A DNA stretch of 63,092 bases from Hyphomicrobiales bacterium (GTDB taxonomy: Bacteria; Pseudomonadota; Alphaproteobacteria; Rhizobiales; Rhizobiaceae): contig UBNV01000024.1 in NCBI GenBank assembly GCA_900466945.1, positions 1 to 63,092 on the forward strand. Reading direction: 5' to 3'. The translations under genes were made by a program, and so were the position numbers. The notes beneath the pieces are model-generated. The model saw only the letters and a program-made list of their open reading frames with translations. It did no database searches and was not told where the DNA came from. This document shows, in pieces, positions 53,917-61,534 of the stretch. Every line of letters begins with the position of its first letter. The first letter of the stretch is position 1.

Positions 53917-56003
53917 TGGGTCGGGCGAGCCGCATCGGGATCAGCATCGGGGCAGTCGCCATCGCAGCCGCTGCCTCGCTTGCTGCGCTGGACTGGGCAG
54001 ACAGGAATTACCCTCCCCCGCTGGACGCGGCGCGGGAGGTCTCGACCGAGATCCTCGATCGAGACGGCCAGCTCTTGCGCGCCTTCGCGACCCGCGAAGG
54101 TCTCTGGCGGCTTGAGACCACAATCGATGACGTCGATCCGGCCTTGCTGCGCATGCTCGTCGCCTATGAGGATCGCCGCTATGATAGCCATTCCGGCGTT
54201 GATCTTCTGGCCCTGGGGCGAGCCGCCTGGCAGCTCGCCGCCAATGGCCGCATCGTTTCCGGTGCCTCGACGCTTTCCATGCAGGTCGCCCGCCTGATCG
54301 AGCCGCGACGAGAACGCTCGATCAGCGCCAAGCTCATCCAGATCGCCCGCGCGATCCAGATCGAGCGGCGCCTGTCGAAGACGGAGATCCTCAACCTCTA
54401 TCTCACCCACGCCCCCTATGGCGGCAATCTGGAAGGCGTACGCGCGGCAAGCCTCGCCTGGTTTGGCAAGGAACCCAAGCGTCTGTCGACAGCGGAGGCC
54501 GCCCTGCTGGTAGCCCTGCCGCAACTACCGGAAAAGCGCCGACCGGACCGCTACCGCGACAATGCGTTCGAAGCCCGCAAACGGGTTCTGGAACGAGCGC
54601 GAGAGGCCGAAGTCGTTGATGAGACGGAGGTCGAGCTGGCGCTGAACGCCTCGCTCCCGACCGTGCGGCGTCAATTACCGGCGCTAGCGCCACATCTCGC
54701 CGAAGCCGCACGCCGCAAGGCACCCGAGGCCAGCACCCACCAGACCACCATCCTGCGACCGCTTCAGGAGACCCTGGAAAAGGTGGCGCTCGAAGCGGGC
54801 CGCAAGCTCGACCCCAAGGTCTCGCTCGCTTTGCTGATGGCCGATGCGACCACCGGCGAGATTGTCGCCGAAGTCGGCGCCGCCGACTATTTCGATGGAT
54901 CCCGCTCCGGCTGGATCGACATGACGCGGGCCGAACGTTCGCCGGGCTCGGCACTGAAACCCTTCATCTACGGCCTCGCCTTCGAGCAGGGTCTGGTCGC
55001 CCAGGAAACGATCGTCGAGGATCGCCCGGCCGACTTCTTCGGCTACCGCCCGAAGAACTTCGACATGCAGTACCAGGGGGATGTCAGCATCCGCCAGGCG
55101 CTGCAGCTGTCACTGAACGTCCCGGCAGTCCGGCTACTGGACGCCGTCGGCCCCTCGCGCCTGATGGTGCGCCTGCGCCGCGCCGGTGTGACGCTGAAAC
55201 TCCCGCCGAACGAAGCCCCAGGTCTGGCGATTGCGCTCGGCGGCGCCGGCATCACGCTGAAGGATCTGGTGCAGCTCTATGCAGGCCTCGCCAACCGCGA
55301 GCAGCTGGTGCGGCTCGGAGACGGCATCTGCGACAAGGCCGAACTGATCGACGAACAGCCCCTCTTCGAACCCTCAGCCGCCTGGACGTTGGCCGACGTG
55401 CTCGGCGACGTCCTGCCACCGACGGGAAGCCCGCCCGCCGGCATCGCCTACAAGACCGGCACAAGCTATGGCTATCGTGACGCCTGGTCGGTCGGCTATG
55501 ACGGCCGTTATGTGCTCGGCGTCTGGATCGGCCGGCCGGACAATGCGGCCGTCCCCGGCATCTCCGGCTATCAGACCGCAGCCCCGATCCTCTTCGAATC
55601 CTTCGGCAAATCCGGCCTCGCCGGAACGGCCCTGCCCCGAGCGCCCACCGGCGCCAACCGCATCGCCGCCTCCGAGCTGCCGCAGTCCCTGCGCCGCTTC
55701 TCCGTTGATCCAAACGGCCTAATCTCGGTCTCGGCTCGCGAGCGCCCGCCACAGATCGTCTATCCGCTGGAAGGCTCCGTGCTCGAACTCGGCACGAGCC
55801 CGGATGGAGAGCCCCTGCCTGTCGTCATGAAGATGCAGGCCGGACGCGCACCCTTCCGCTGGCTGGTCGATGGCAAGCCGATGAGCGACAGCACCCGCAG
55901 ACGAACCGGCGAATGGCGTCCACAAGGCTCCGGGCAATCGACGCTCACTGTCATAGATGCCGAAGGGCGGGCTGCATCCGTTAATGTCTTCATCCGTGAT
56001 TGA
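53916..56003 (+). CDS. pbpC: penicillin-binding protein 1C
   Basis: This 695-residue bifunctional peptidoglycan synthase has one N-terminal membrane anchor. The GT51 glycosyltransferase domain has the Glu of VAYEDRRYDSHSGVD near residue 85 and VSGASTLSMQVARL. The transpeptidase has Ser345 of SALK, SLNVPAV and KTGTSYGYRDAW. A C-terminal BiPBP_C domain occupies about 620-695. With the macroglobulin it forms a presumed defence-and-repair pair for the murein layer. Confidence 0.94.
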   Translation: MGRASRIGISIGAVAIAAAASLAALDWADRNYPPPLDAAREVSTEILDRDGQLLRAFATREGLWRLETTIDDVDPALLRMLVAYEDRRYDSHSGVDLLALGRAAWQLAANGRIVSGASTLSMQVARLIEPRRERSISAKLIQIARAIQIERRLSKTEILNLYLTHAPYGGNLEGVRAASLAWFGKEPKRLSTAEAALLVALPQLPEKRRPDRYRDNAFEARKRVLERAREAEVVDETEVELALNASLPTVRRQLPALAPHLAEAARRKAPEASTHQTTILRPLQETLEKVALEAGRKLDPKVSLALLMADATTGEIVAEVGAADYFDGSRSGWIDMTRAERSPGSALKPFIYGLAFEQGLVAQETIVEDRPADFFGYRPKNFDMQYQGDVSIRQALQLSLNVPAVRLLDAVGPSRLMVRLRRAGVTLKLPPNEAPGLAIALGGAGITLKDLVQLYAGLANREQLVRLGDGICDKAELIDEQPLFEPSAAWTLADVLGDVLPPTGSPPAGIAYKTGTSYGYRDAWSVGYDGRYVLGVWIGRPDNAAVPGISGYQTAAPILFESFGKSGLAGTALPRAPTGANRIAASELPQSLRRFSVDPNGLISVSARERPPQIVYPLEGSVLELGTSPDGEPLPVVMKMQAGRAPFRWLVDGKPMSDSTRRRTGEWRPQGSGQSTLTVIDAEGRAASVNVFIRD

Positions 56004-56089
56004 CGCCAGATAGGCGCCAAGGCGTGATCCGATCGCGCTCAGACACCGTAGAATTTCCCGTTAACTCTGTCGAACGGGAGACCTTCGTT

Positions 56090-56491
56090 ATGACCAGCAG
56101 CTTGCGCGCCGGAATGATCACGCTCCTGACTCTCGCCTTCGCCACGACGGGTGCGATGGCAAATGAGCGCTTCACGGCAAACGACATCAATAAGGAAATC
56201 ATCGGCAAGCGGATTTACCTTGCAGCGCCGCTTGGCGGCGAATTCCCCCTGAACTATCGCAGCAACGGCCAAGTGGATGGCACTGGCGAGGCATTAGGCC
56301 TTGGCCGTTTCGCCAAGCCGAATGACAAGGGCCGCTGGTGGATCAAAGGCGACCGACTTTGCCAGCAGTTCACCAGCTGGTACAAGGGCGCACCCATGTG
56401 CTTCGAGCTGATCCGCACCGGTGACAAAAGCCTCAAATGGATCCGTGACAACGGCCAGACCGGTACGGCCCGAATCGGCAGCAGCATCTGA
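56090..56491 (+). CDS. small secreted periplasmic protein (DUF995-like)
   Basis: This 133-residue protein has a signal peptide (ITLLTLAFATTGAMA). A compact domain follows with the pattern GRWWIKGDRLCQQFTSWYKG and then APMCFELIRTG; two cysteines could pair. This W/C pattern resembles DUF995 and related rhizobial exported proteins. Function unknown. The ATG at 56090 follows GGGAG; the longer upstream frame would hide the signal peptide. Confidence 0.72.
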   Translation: MTSSLRAGMITLLTLAFATTGAMANERFTANDINKEIIGKRIYLAAPLGGEFPLNYRSNGQVDGTGEALGLGRFAKPNDKGRWWIKGDRLCQQFTSWYKGAPMCFELIRTGDKSLKWIRDNGQTGTARIGSSI

Positions 56492-56521
56492 AGCCTGAAG
56501 CCGCTTGCCGCCCGATCTCTC

Positions 56522-56557
56522 GGTCCCTACTTTGCGCTTGAAGGCAACGTAGGGACC
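56522..56557 (+). promoter_or_regulatory. hairpin sequestering the OsmC ribosome-binding site
   Basis: GGTCCCTAC (56522-56530) pairs perfectly with GTAGGGACC (56549-56557). After one mismatch, TTGC (56532-56535) pairs with GCAA (56544-56547), closing an 8-base loop. The AGGGA Shine-Dalgarno sequence lies wholly in the 3' arm, 3 bases before the ATG at 56561. There is no T run, so it is not a terminator. It may act as a thermosensor, a riboregulator or a small-RNA target. Confidence 0.6.
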
Positions 56558-56560
56558 TTG

Positions 56561-56977
56561 ATGGCAGATCTGAGAAACAGGCCGATCGGAGCAACCGCCA
56601 CTCTGGGACGAACCGGCTATCCAGCAATCCGCTCTGCCACCGGCGGTGAGCTCGACATTGTGACCGGGTCGACCCAGGCAGGGTTCAATCCGCTCGACCT
56701 CTTGCTCGCCTCGCTCGCTGCATGCATGAGCATGAGTGCTAGAATTGCCGTGCGCGACCTGGGATACGCGGGACAATTTGAGCGCGTGACCGTCGAGGTC
56801 ACGGGCGAAAAAGCCGACGATGGCCCTTCCCGCTTCGTGGCATTCAAAGTCGTGATGGCTTTTGGCGGCGAACTCGATGCTGATCAGCGGCTGGCCGCGG
56901 CACAGCGCGCAGAGGAAATCTGCACGGTCAGCAACAGCCTGGCGGTGCGTCCGCAGCTGATCGTCACCGCCCTTTAA
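56561..56977 (+). CDS. OsmC-family protein
   Basis: This 138-residue protein has the OsmC/Ohr layout: GELDIVTGSTQAGFNPLDLL, LLASLAACMSMSARIAVRDL with the first redox Cys of the family, and EEICTVSNSLAVRP with the second. Members reduce organic peroxides or act in thiol chemistry. This is the shorter YhfA-like type rather than Ohr. The ATG is preferred to the adjacent TTG. Its ribosome site is inside a strong hairpin. Confidence 0.9.
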   Translation: MADLRNRPIGATATLGRTGYPAIRSATGGELDIVTGSTQAGFNPLDLLLASLAACMSMSARIAVRDLGYAGQFERVTVEVTGEKADDGPSRFVAFKVVMAFGGELDADQRLAAAQRAEEICTVSNSLAVRPQLIVTAL

Positions 56978-57004
56978 TCGATAAGCAGACGCATCGTCGA
57001 GGGA

Positions 57005-57415
57005 TCAGCCACGCCATCGCAAAACACATTCAGGGCCTGCCTGGAACAAGCCTCCGTCTTTCTCGTTGGAAACAGCGGCAAAGAGGGTCATCGACGAACG
57101 AAACTTCAGATCGTCGGGACGCCCGAAGATCTCCGCAAGACTGCTGTTGGGATGGGTCAGGACAGTCTGCGTCGCCAGTCGAATGCGCTCACCTAGGATA
57201 GGATGCGCGAGATAGGCACGCGCTTCGTCCGCCGATCGCAGTGCATAATGGCGAGCAGTCGGGGAATACCCGAGACCCTTTAGTTGCGGAAAGATGAACC
57301 ACATCCAGTGGCTACGCTTCTGTCCGCCCTGCAATTCCCGGATCGCTTGCGCATAACTTTCGCTCTGTGCGACCAGGAAGCGACCGAGATCGAAACGCGA
57401 ATCGTCAGACATCAT
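57005..57415 (-). CDS. DUF1810 family protein
   Basis: This 136-residue protein has the DUF1810 core: DLGRFLVAQSESYAQAIREL, HWMWFIFPQLKGLGYSPTAR, YALRSADEARAYLAHPILGE. Function unknown. The start at 57415 (or 57412) has a GAGGAGGG site. It is divergent from the TerC-family gene across a 327-base spacer. Confidence 0.88.
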   Translation of the reverse strand: MMSDDSRFDLGRFLVAQSESYAQAIRELQGGQKRSHWMWFIFPQLKGLGYSPTARHYALRSADEARAYLAHPILGERIRLATQTVLTHPNSSLAEIFGRPDDLKFRSSMTLFAAVSNEKDGGLFQAGPECVLRWRG

Positions 57416-57742
57416 CAATCCCTCCTCGGATGGCGTCATGCGAGTGGTCCATCGGCCTTGGCCCATATGATCAACTATCCCGCGATACCGGTGTTAAATC
57501 TTGACGTTTGAGCAATGTTCGTTAACAAGAACGTGAGACGCCGTGATTTCAGCATCACCGCGTCCGAACCTGGTGCCGGGCCCCTCTGGCGAGAGTTTAC
57601 GGCGCTCTCGTGATGTCGGTACCGCCAGCAATTAGCCGGCGGATTCTAGAACAATGAACACTTGGATCATGCTTCATGCGAAGGCGTGCAGGTCGCTTCG
57701 CATCTCCACCCATTTGATCTCCTCCAGCCTGGAGGTCCGCTC
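57416..57742 (+). promoter_or_regulatory. long structured leader of the TerC-family gene
   Basis: This 327-base gap has no gene. It can form hairpins at 57539-57562 (CGCcGTGAT/ATCACcGCG), 57590-57610 (CGAGAG/CTCTCG) and 57622-57642 (CCGCC/GGCGG). At 57721-57735 CCTCC faces GGAGG, the Shine-Dalgarno sequence of the TerC gene. I do not see the conserved bases of the yybP-ykoY manganese riboswitch, which often precedes terC genes. An in-frame TTG at 57662 is not a credible start. Confidence 0.45.
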
Positions 57743-58846
57743 GTGAGCACCTCTGCAGCAACGGGTAGCAATTCCACCCTCGGTTATTTCCGCTGGGCTT
57801 TCATCGTCACGGCGATCGGCCTCGTCCTCGGCGGCGTTCTCGGCTGGCAGTCGACCGGCACGATCGGCGGCATGGCAACCGTCTTCTTTATCTGCGCAGT
57901 TCTGGCGGTCCTCGAGATCTCGCTGTCCTTCGACAACGCGATCGTCAACGCCAACAAGCTGAAGGACATGACCCCCGTCTGGCAGCATCGCTTCCTGACC
58001 TGGGGCATCATCATCGCCGTCTTCGGCATGCGCATTGTCTTCCCGCTTCTGATCGTGGTGATCGCCGCCCAGATCGGGCCGATCGAAGCGATCATCCTGG
58101 CAGCGCGCGAGCCGGCCGAATACGCCCGCATCATGAATGACGCGCATCTTCCCATCGCAGCCTTCGGCGGCACCTTCCTGATGATGGTCGGCCTCACCTA
58201 TTTCTTCAACCACGAGAAGGACGTGCACTGGATCGAGTGGATCGAGAAGCACATGGCACGCTCGGCCTCCATCAAGGGCATCGAGATCGCGCTCGTCCTG
58301 CTCCTGATCCTTCTGTTCTCCAACCTTCTCGAAGGTGAAGAAGCGACAACCTTCGTCTATTCGGCGATCTACGGCCTGGTCACCTTCCTGGCCGTCGAAG
58401 TGCTGGGTGGACTGCTCGACGCCTCGCAGAAGACCATGAGCGAAGCCGCCAAAGGCGGTCTCGGCGCCTTCATCTATCTGGAAGTGCTAGACGCCAGCTT
58501 CTCCTTCGACGGCGTTATCGGCGCATTCGCGCTGACGCAGAATCTCTTCATCATCGCGATCGGTCTCGGCATCGGTGCGATGTATGTGCGCTCGATGACC
58601 ATCATGCTGGTCGAGAAGGGTACGCTCGCGGAATATCGTTATCTGGAGCACGGCGCCTTCTACGCCATCCTGATCCTCTCCGTGATTATGTATGTGCAGA
58701 CGCTCTTCCATATTCCGGAAGTGATCACCGGCCTCGGTGGCGCAGCCCTCATCGGCATCTCGCTGTGGTCTTCGATCAAATACAACCGCGAAGAACGCGC
58801 CGAAGAAGAACGTCTGGCCCGCGAAACCGTGGCCGAGAACATCTGA
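57743..58846 (+). CDS. TerC-superfamily membrane protein (DUF475)
   Basis: This 367-residue integral membrane protein has about nine helices. TerC hallmarks are the acidic membrane motifs LEISLSFDNAIVNANKLKDM near residue 60 and LEVLDASFSFDGVIGAFALT near residue 245, which could bind a metal ion. The family includes the manganese exporter Alx/TerC and tellurite-resistance proteins. The GTG start is chosen because GGAGG lies 7 bases upstream. A charged C-terminal tail (REERAEEERLARETVAE) is cytoplasmic. Metal export is the favoured role but not shown. Confidence 0.9.
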   Translation: MSTSAATGSNSTLGYFRWAFIVTAIGLVLGGVLGWQSTGTIGGMATVFFICAVLAVLEISLSFDNAIVNANKLKDMTPVWQHRFLTWGIIIAVFGMRIVFPLLIVVIAAQIGPIEAIILAAREPAEYARIMNDAHLPIAAFGGTFLMMVGLTYFFNHEKDVHWIEWIEKHMARSASIKGIEIALVLLLILLFSNLLEGEEATTFVYSAIYGLVTFLAVEVLGGLLDASQKTMSEAAKGGLGAFIYLEVLDASFSFDGVIGAFALTQNLFIIAIGLGIGAMYVRSMTIMLVEKGTLAEYRYLEHGAFYAILILSVIMYVQTLFHIPEVITGLGGAALIGISLWSSIKYNREERAEEERLARETVAENI

Positions 58847-58869
58847 TCCGGCATCGACATTTCACAAAG

Positions 58870-58899
58870 AAGGCCGGCGAATTCGCCGGCCTTTTTTGT
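58870..58899. terminator. terminator after the TerC gene
   Basis: An AAGGCCGGCGA/TCGCCGGCCTT stem is followed by TTTTTTG on the plus strand. It abuts the 3' end of the convergent small gene and may serve both. Confidence 0.92.
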
Positions 58900-58905
58900 T
58901 TGGCC

Positions 58906-59085
58906 TCAATCGGGCCCGACATCTCCGCCGCGAGAACCGACCTCCGGCAGGGATCCCGTTCCAGGCGTCTTCATAGGATCCTGCAGCTCCTTCTTGTCGT
59001 GAGGTCCGGCTGCAGGCAGGTCTTTTGCAGTGGATTTCCGATTTTCCGGCTGCTGTTTTTCGGTTTCCTGATCGCGAGTGCCCAT
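58906..59085 (-). CDS. small hydrophilic protein, hypothetical
   Basis: This 59-residue, charged and Pro/Gly-rich protein (starts MGTRDQETEKQQPENRKS) has no membrane segment and looks disordered. The ATG at 59085 has AGGAG at good spacing. A GGAAC-N17-TGTT element upstream suggests general-stress control, shared with the divergent small gene. I do not recognise a named family. Confidence 0.6.
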   Translation of the reverse strand: MGTRDQETEKQQPENRKSTAKDLPAAGPHDKKELQDPMKTPGTGSLPEVGSRGGDVGPD

Positions 59086-59113
59086 GTGGTGTCTCCTATC
59101 CTGGGACACGGGA

Positions 59114-59139
59114 AACAGCTGCCAGGCCCTCCGAGTTCC
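59114..59139 (-). promoter_or_regulatory. possible EcfG-type promoter, minus strand
   Basis: GGAAC-N17-TGTT on the minus strand lies 29-54 bases before the small gene ending at 58906. One -10 base differs from CGTT. Confidence 0.4.
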
Positions 59140-59162
59140 AGACAGTCAACGCGCCATCTGCC

Positions 59163-59187
59163 GGAACCGACTGAAGTCAACCACGTT
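59163..59187 (+). promoter_or_regulatory. EcfG-type general-stress promoter
   Basis: GGAAC (59163-59167) and CGTT (59184-59187) with exactly 16 bases between them, a full consensus match, 31 bases before the next ATG. Confidence 0.7.
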
Positions 59188-59217
59188 CTTTCGATTATTG
59201 CATGTGGAGGAGCAATC

Positions 59218-59385
59218 ATGAGCAGTGACAAGAGCGGCAAGACCGAGAGCAACAAGCCGAAACTTCAAAAGCAGGACCGTCGATCGGACAAACACAACGG
59301 CAAAGATCGCAACCCGTCCAAAAGCCGGCGGGAAGGCTGGACCGAACAGGGTGTCCGGCTCGATCCCACGCGCCGCATCGATTGA
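59218..59385 (+). CDS. small basic protein, hypothetical (stress-type promoter)
   Basis: This 55-residue, very hydrophilic Lys/Arg/Ser-rich protein (starts MSSDKSGKTESNKPKLQKQD, ends EQGVRLDPTRRID) is probably disordered. The ATG follows GGAGGAG. It has the same promoter-to-start distance as the small gene at 40780. Function unknown. Confidence 0.7.
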   Translation: MSSDKSGKTESNKPKLQKQDRRSDKHNGKDRNPSKSRREGWTEQGVRLDPTRRID

Positions 59386-59512
59386 GGCGGCGATCACGTG
59401 TGACACAAACGACCACGGACCCGCTCGACTGAGGAGCGCTGCGCGAGCAAGGCCAGCCTTGTGGAGCGAAAATCACCTCCTACATCTCGACAAACGTTAG
59501 GAGAGCCGTGAG

Positions 59513-60154
59513 TTGACCAACGAGACAGAGCCGCCAGCCAGTCCCACCGCCGAAGCCGGCGTGGCATCCAGACGGCTTGCCCGCCTCCAGGCCCATGCCG
59601 CAGAAGCGGGATCCGTCAGCCTCGACGAGTTGATGTCGGCTATGGGCCGGAGCAGCATAGCCTTCGCGATCCTGATACTCTCGCTGCCGGCCCTCACCCC
59701 GATCCCCGGCCCCTTTGGCCTCGTTTTCGGCAGTTGCCTGGCCATCGTCTCGCTTCAGATCATTGCTGGATACCGGCGAATCTGGCTGCCGCAGTTCCTC
59801 GGACGGCGGCAGGTGTCCAGCGGTGTCATCGATGTCATGGTGCGCTACACGGCACCGCTGGTCGCCCGCGTGGAAACGCTGCTACGCAAGAACCGCATGC
59901 GCCATCTCGCCGGCCCCCGAGCACAGGCCTTTCTGGGCGTACCGGTTCTGCTGCTCGCCATTGCCGTGGCGCTTCCGATCCCCTTCGGCAACTGCCTTCC
60001 CGTCGCAGCACTGGTGATGATCGCGCTTGGCCTGATGGAGCGCGACGGATTGGTCACCATTCTCGGCGTCGCAATGGGCGTCATTGCCCTAGGCGCTTCG
60101 GGCGGTCTGGTCTATGCGGCAGCAAGAGGCCTCGGTTGGGCGATCGGCCCCTGA
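59513..60154 (+). CDS. exoD: ExoD-family membrane protein
   Basis: This 213-residue protein has a soluble N-terminus and four to five membrane segments. SSIAFAILILSLPALTPIPG and GLVFGSCLAIVSLQIIAGYR match ExoD, first described in Sinorhizobium as affecting exopolysaccharide and nodule invasion; its molecular function is still not known. The start is TTG at 59513, 9 bases after AGGAG. It is the only open start consistent with the conserved N-terminal region. Confidence 0.88.
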   Translation: MTNETEPPASPTAEAGVASRRLARLQAHAAEAGSVSLDELMSAMGRSSIAFAILILSLPALTPIPGPFGLVFGSCLAIVSLQIIAGYRRIWLPQFLGRRQVSSGVIDVMVRYTAPLVARVETLLRKNRMRHLAGPRAQAFLGVPVLLLAIAVALPIPFGNCLPVAALVMIALGLMERDGLVTILGVAMGVIALGASGGLVYAAARGLGWAIGP

Positions 60155-60173
60155 AAAAATCTTCGTCTGCGAT

Positions 60174-60200
60174 GGAATAGAAAAGCCTCCGGCTCCGTAT
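60174..60200 (+). promoter_or_regulatory. ECF-type promoter upstream of the sigma-factor gene
   Basis: GGAAT (60174-60178) and CGTAT (60196-60200) are spaced by 17 bases, a typical ECF sigma promoter and distinct from EcfG sites. It ends 8 bases before the ATG at 60209, so the transcript would start at or next to the ATG. Confidence 0.55.
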
Positions 60201-60208
60201 ACAGGGGC

Positions 60209-60754
60209 ATGACGACGAACTCGAACCCGTTCAATGTGATTGGCCAGCTCGCAGCCCTGCGACGCTACGCCCGGTCGCTCGTCAGGAATCCAGACGATGC
60301 CGAAGACCTGGTGCATGATACGCTCGTTCGAGCCCTGGAACGAAGGTCGACCTTCAGGAGTGGCGGCAGCATCCGCAACTGGCTGATGTCGATCCTACAC
60401 AACACCCATATCGATCGGCTACGCCGGGACCGTGCCACTCATCGCCGGCAGGATGCCGCACTCGAACTGACCGAGCTCGTCGCACCCGCCGGCCAGGAAC
60501 ACGCCGTGCGCCTCGGCCAGGTGCGCGATGCCTTTCTCGCCCTGCCGGAAGAGCAGCGGGAAGCACTGCACCTCGTGGCCATCGAAGAGCTCTCCTACCA
60601 GGAGGCTGCCGATGTCTTGAACATACCTGTGGGAACGCTGATGTCTCGCATTTCTCGTGCCCGTGCCCGCCTGCGGGCCATGGAAGGCGGCGAGGAGGCG
60701 AACCCCGTTCCCCATCTCAGAATCGTTGGAGGAAATTCCGATGACCAGCCGTGA
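60209..60754 (+). CDS. ECF sigma factor (RpoE-like)
   Basis: This 181-residue sigma-70 family protein has region 2 at about residues 15-80 (ALRRYARSLVRNPDDAEDLV, IRNWLMSILHNTHIDRLRR) and region 4 at about 108-160 (FLALPEEQREALHLVAIEEL, then the HTH YQEAADVLNIPVGTLMSRIS). It directs RNA polymerase to stress promoters and probably to its own. The anti-sigma gene begins inside its 3' end (14-base overlap), so the two are coupled. Confidence 0.93.
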   Translation: MTTNSNPFNVIGQLAALRRYARSLVRNPDDAEDLVHDTLVRALERRSTFRSGGSIRNWLMSILHNTHIDRLRRDRATHRRQDAALELTELVAPAGQEHAVRLGQVRDAFLALPEEQREALHLVAIEELSYQEAADVLNIPVGTLMSRISRARARLRAMEGGEEANPVPHLRIVGGNSDDQP

Positions 60755-61514
60755 TCCCGTGATCGAGGCCGACCTGCACGCCTATGTCGACGACCAGCTG
60801 GATGTCGGCCGTCGCATCGAGGTGGAAGCCTACCTGTCGGAGAACCCGGCCATCGCCGCCAAGGTTATGGCTGACCTTCGCGTACGCGACGAATTACGCT
60901 TGGCGCTGGCTGGCATGCCGGTCGCGGTGCGCCAGGATACGCGCGATGCCGCGCGGGCACTCGAAAGCGCCGTGAACCGTCCACGCACCGCCGACGTGGT
61001 CCGGCGGGCCGCGGCCATCGTTCTTCTCGTCGGTGCCGGCTGGATCGCCCATGGCTGGATCGATCCCGGCAGCATCGGCGAAGTTGTGGCCTCGGTGCCC
61101 CCGCCGCAGTTCGTCGAAGAAGCCATGCGCGCCCACCAGACGGCTGGACTGCGGGAACAGATGGAATCGCAGGCTGAAACCAGCCGCTTCGACCCGGCAG
61201 AAATTCGCTCGGCGACGGCGATCGTGCTGCCCGCCATGCCGTCCGAGTGGTCCGTGCGTGACGCCCAGGTTTTCCCCTCCACCTACGGTCCGAGCGTCGA
61301 GCTCGAAGTGGAGCCCCAATCCGGCGAGAGGCTGTCCCTCTTCGCCGTCCGGCCTGGCAATTTTGCTGTGCAGCAGGTGCTGCTGAAACAGGAAGGCCAG
61401 ACCAATGCAGCCTATTGGCAGATCGGCGAGGTTGCCTACGCGCTGATCTCCGAAACCGGAAACACGGACAAGCTGGCCGAACAGGCCCGCAAGCTTGCCC
61501 GCACCCTTTATTGA
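60741..61514 (+). CDS. membrane anti-sigma factor
   Basis: This 257-residue protein has an N-terminal cytoplasmic anti-sigma domain (IEADLHAYVDDQLDVGRRIE, residues 8-27), one membrane helix at about 92-112 (AAAIVLLVGAGWIAHGWI) and a periplasmic domain of about 140 residues. The HxxxC-type zinc motif of classical ZAS domains is absent; only the His is present. It should hold the ECF factor inactive until an envelope signal arrives. The ATG has a GGAGGAAA site. Confidence 0.9.
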   Translation: MTSRDPVIEADLHAYVDDQLDVGRRIEVEAYLSENPAIAAKVMADLRVRDELRLALAGMPVAVRQDTRDAARALESAVNRPRTADVVRRAAAIVLLVGAGWIAHGWIDPGSIGEVVASVPPPQFVEEAMRAHQTAGLREQMESQAETSRFDPAEIRSATAIVLPAMPSEWSVRDAQVFPSTYGPSVELEVEPQSGERLSLFAVRPGNFAVQQVLLKQEGQTNAAYWQIGEVAYALISETGNTDKLAEQARKLARTLY

Positions 61515-61534
61515 TCCCAAGGAGGTAACTGACT

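Noticed and set aside
56522..56557. Terminator for the DUF995-like gene
   Set aside because: The hairpin is strong but has no T run and overlaps the next gene's ribosome site.
57662..57742. TTG-started extension of the TerC-family protein
   Set aside because: No ribosome site precedes it, and GGAGG sits 7 bases before the GTG at 57743.
57416..57742. yybP-ykoY manganese riboswitch
   Set aside because: Expected from the TerC association, but the conserved sequence blocks of that class could not be found by eye; left as an unclassified structured leader.
59386..59512. EcfG promoter for exoD
   Set aside because: GGAGC and CGTT occur but at the wrong spacing.
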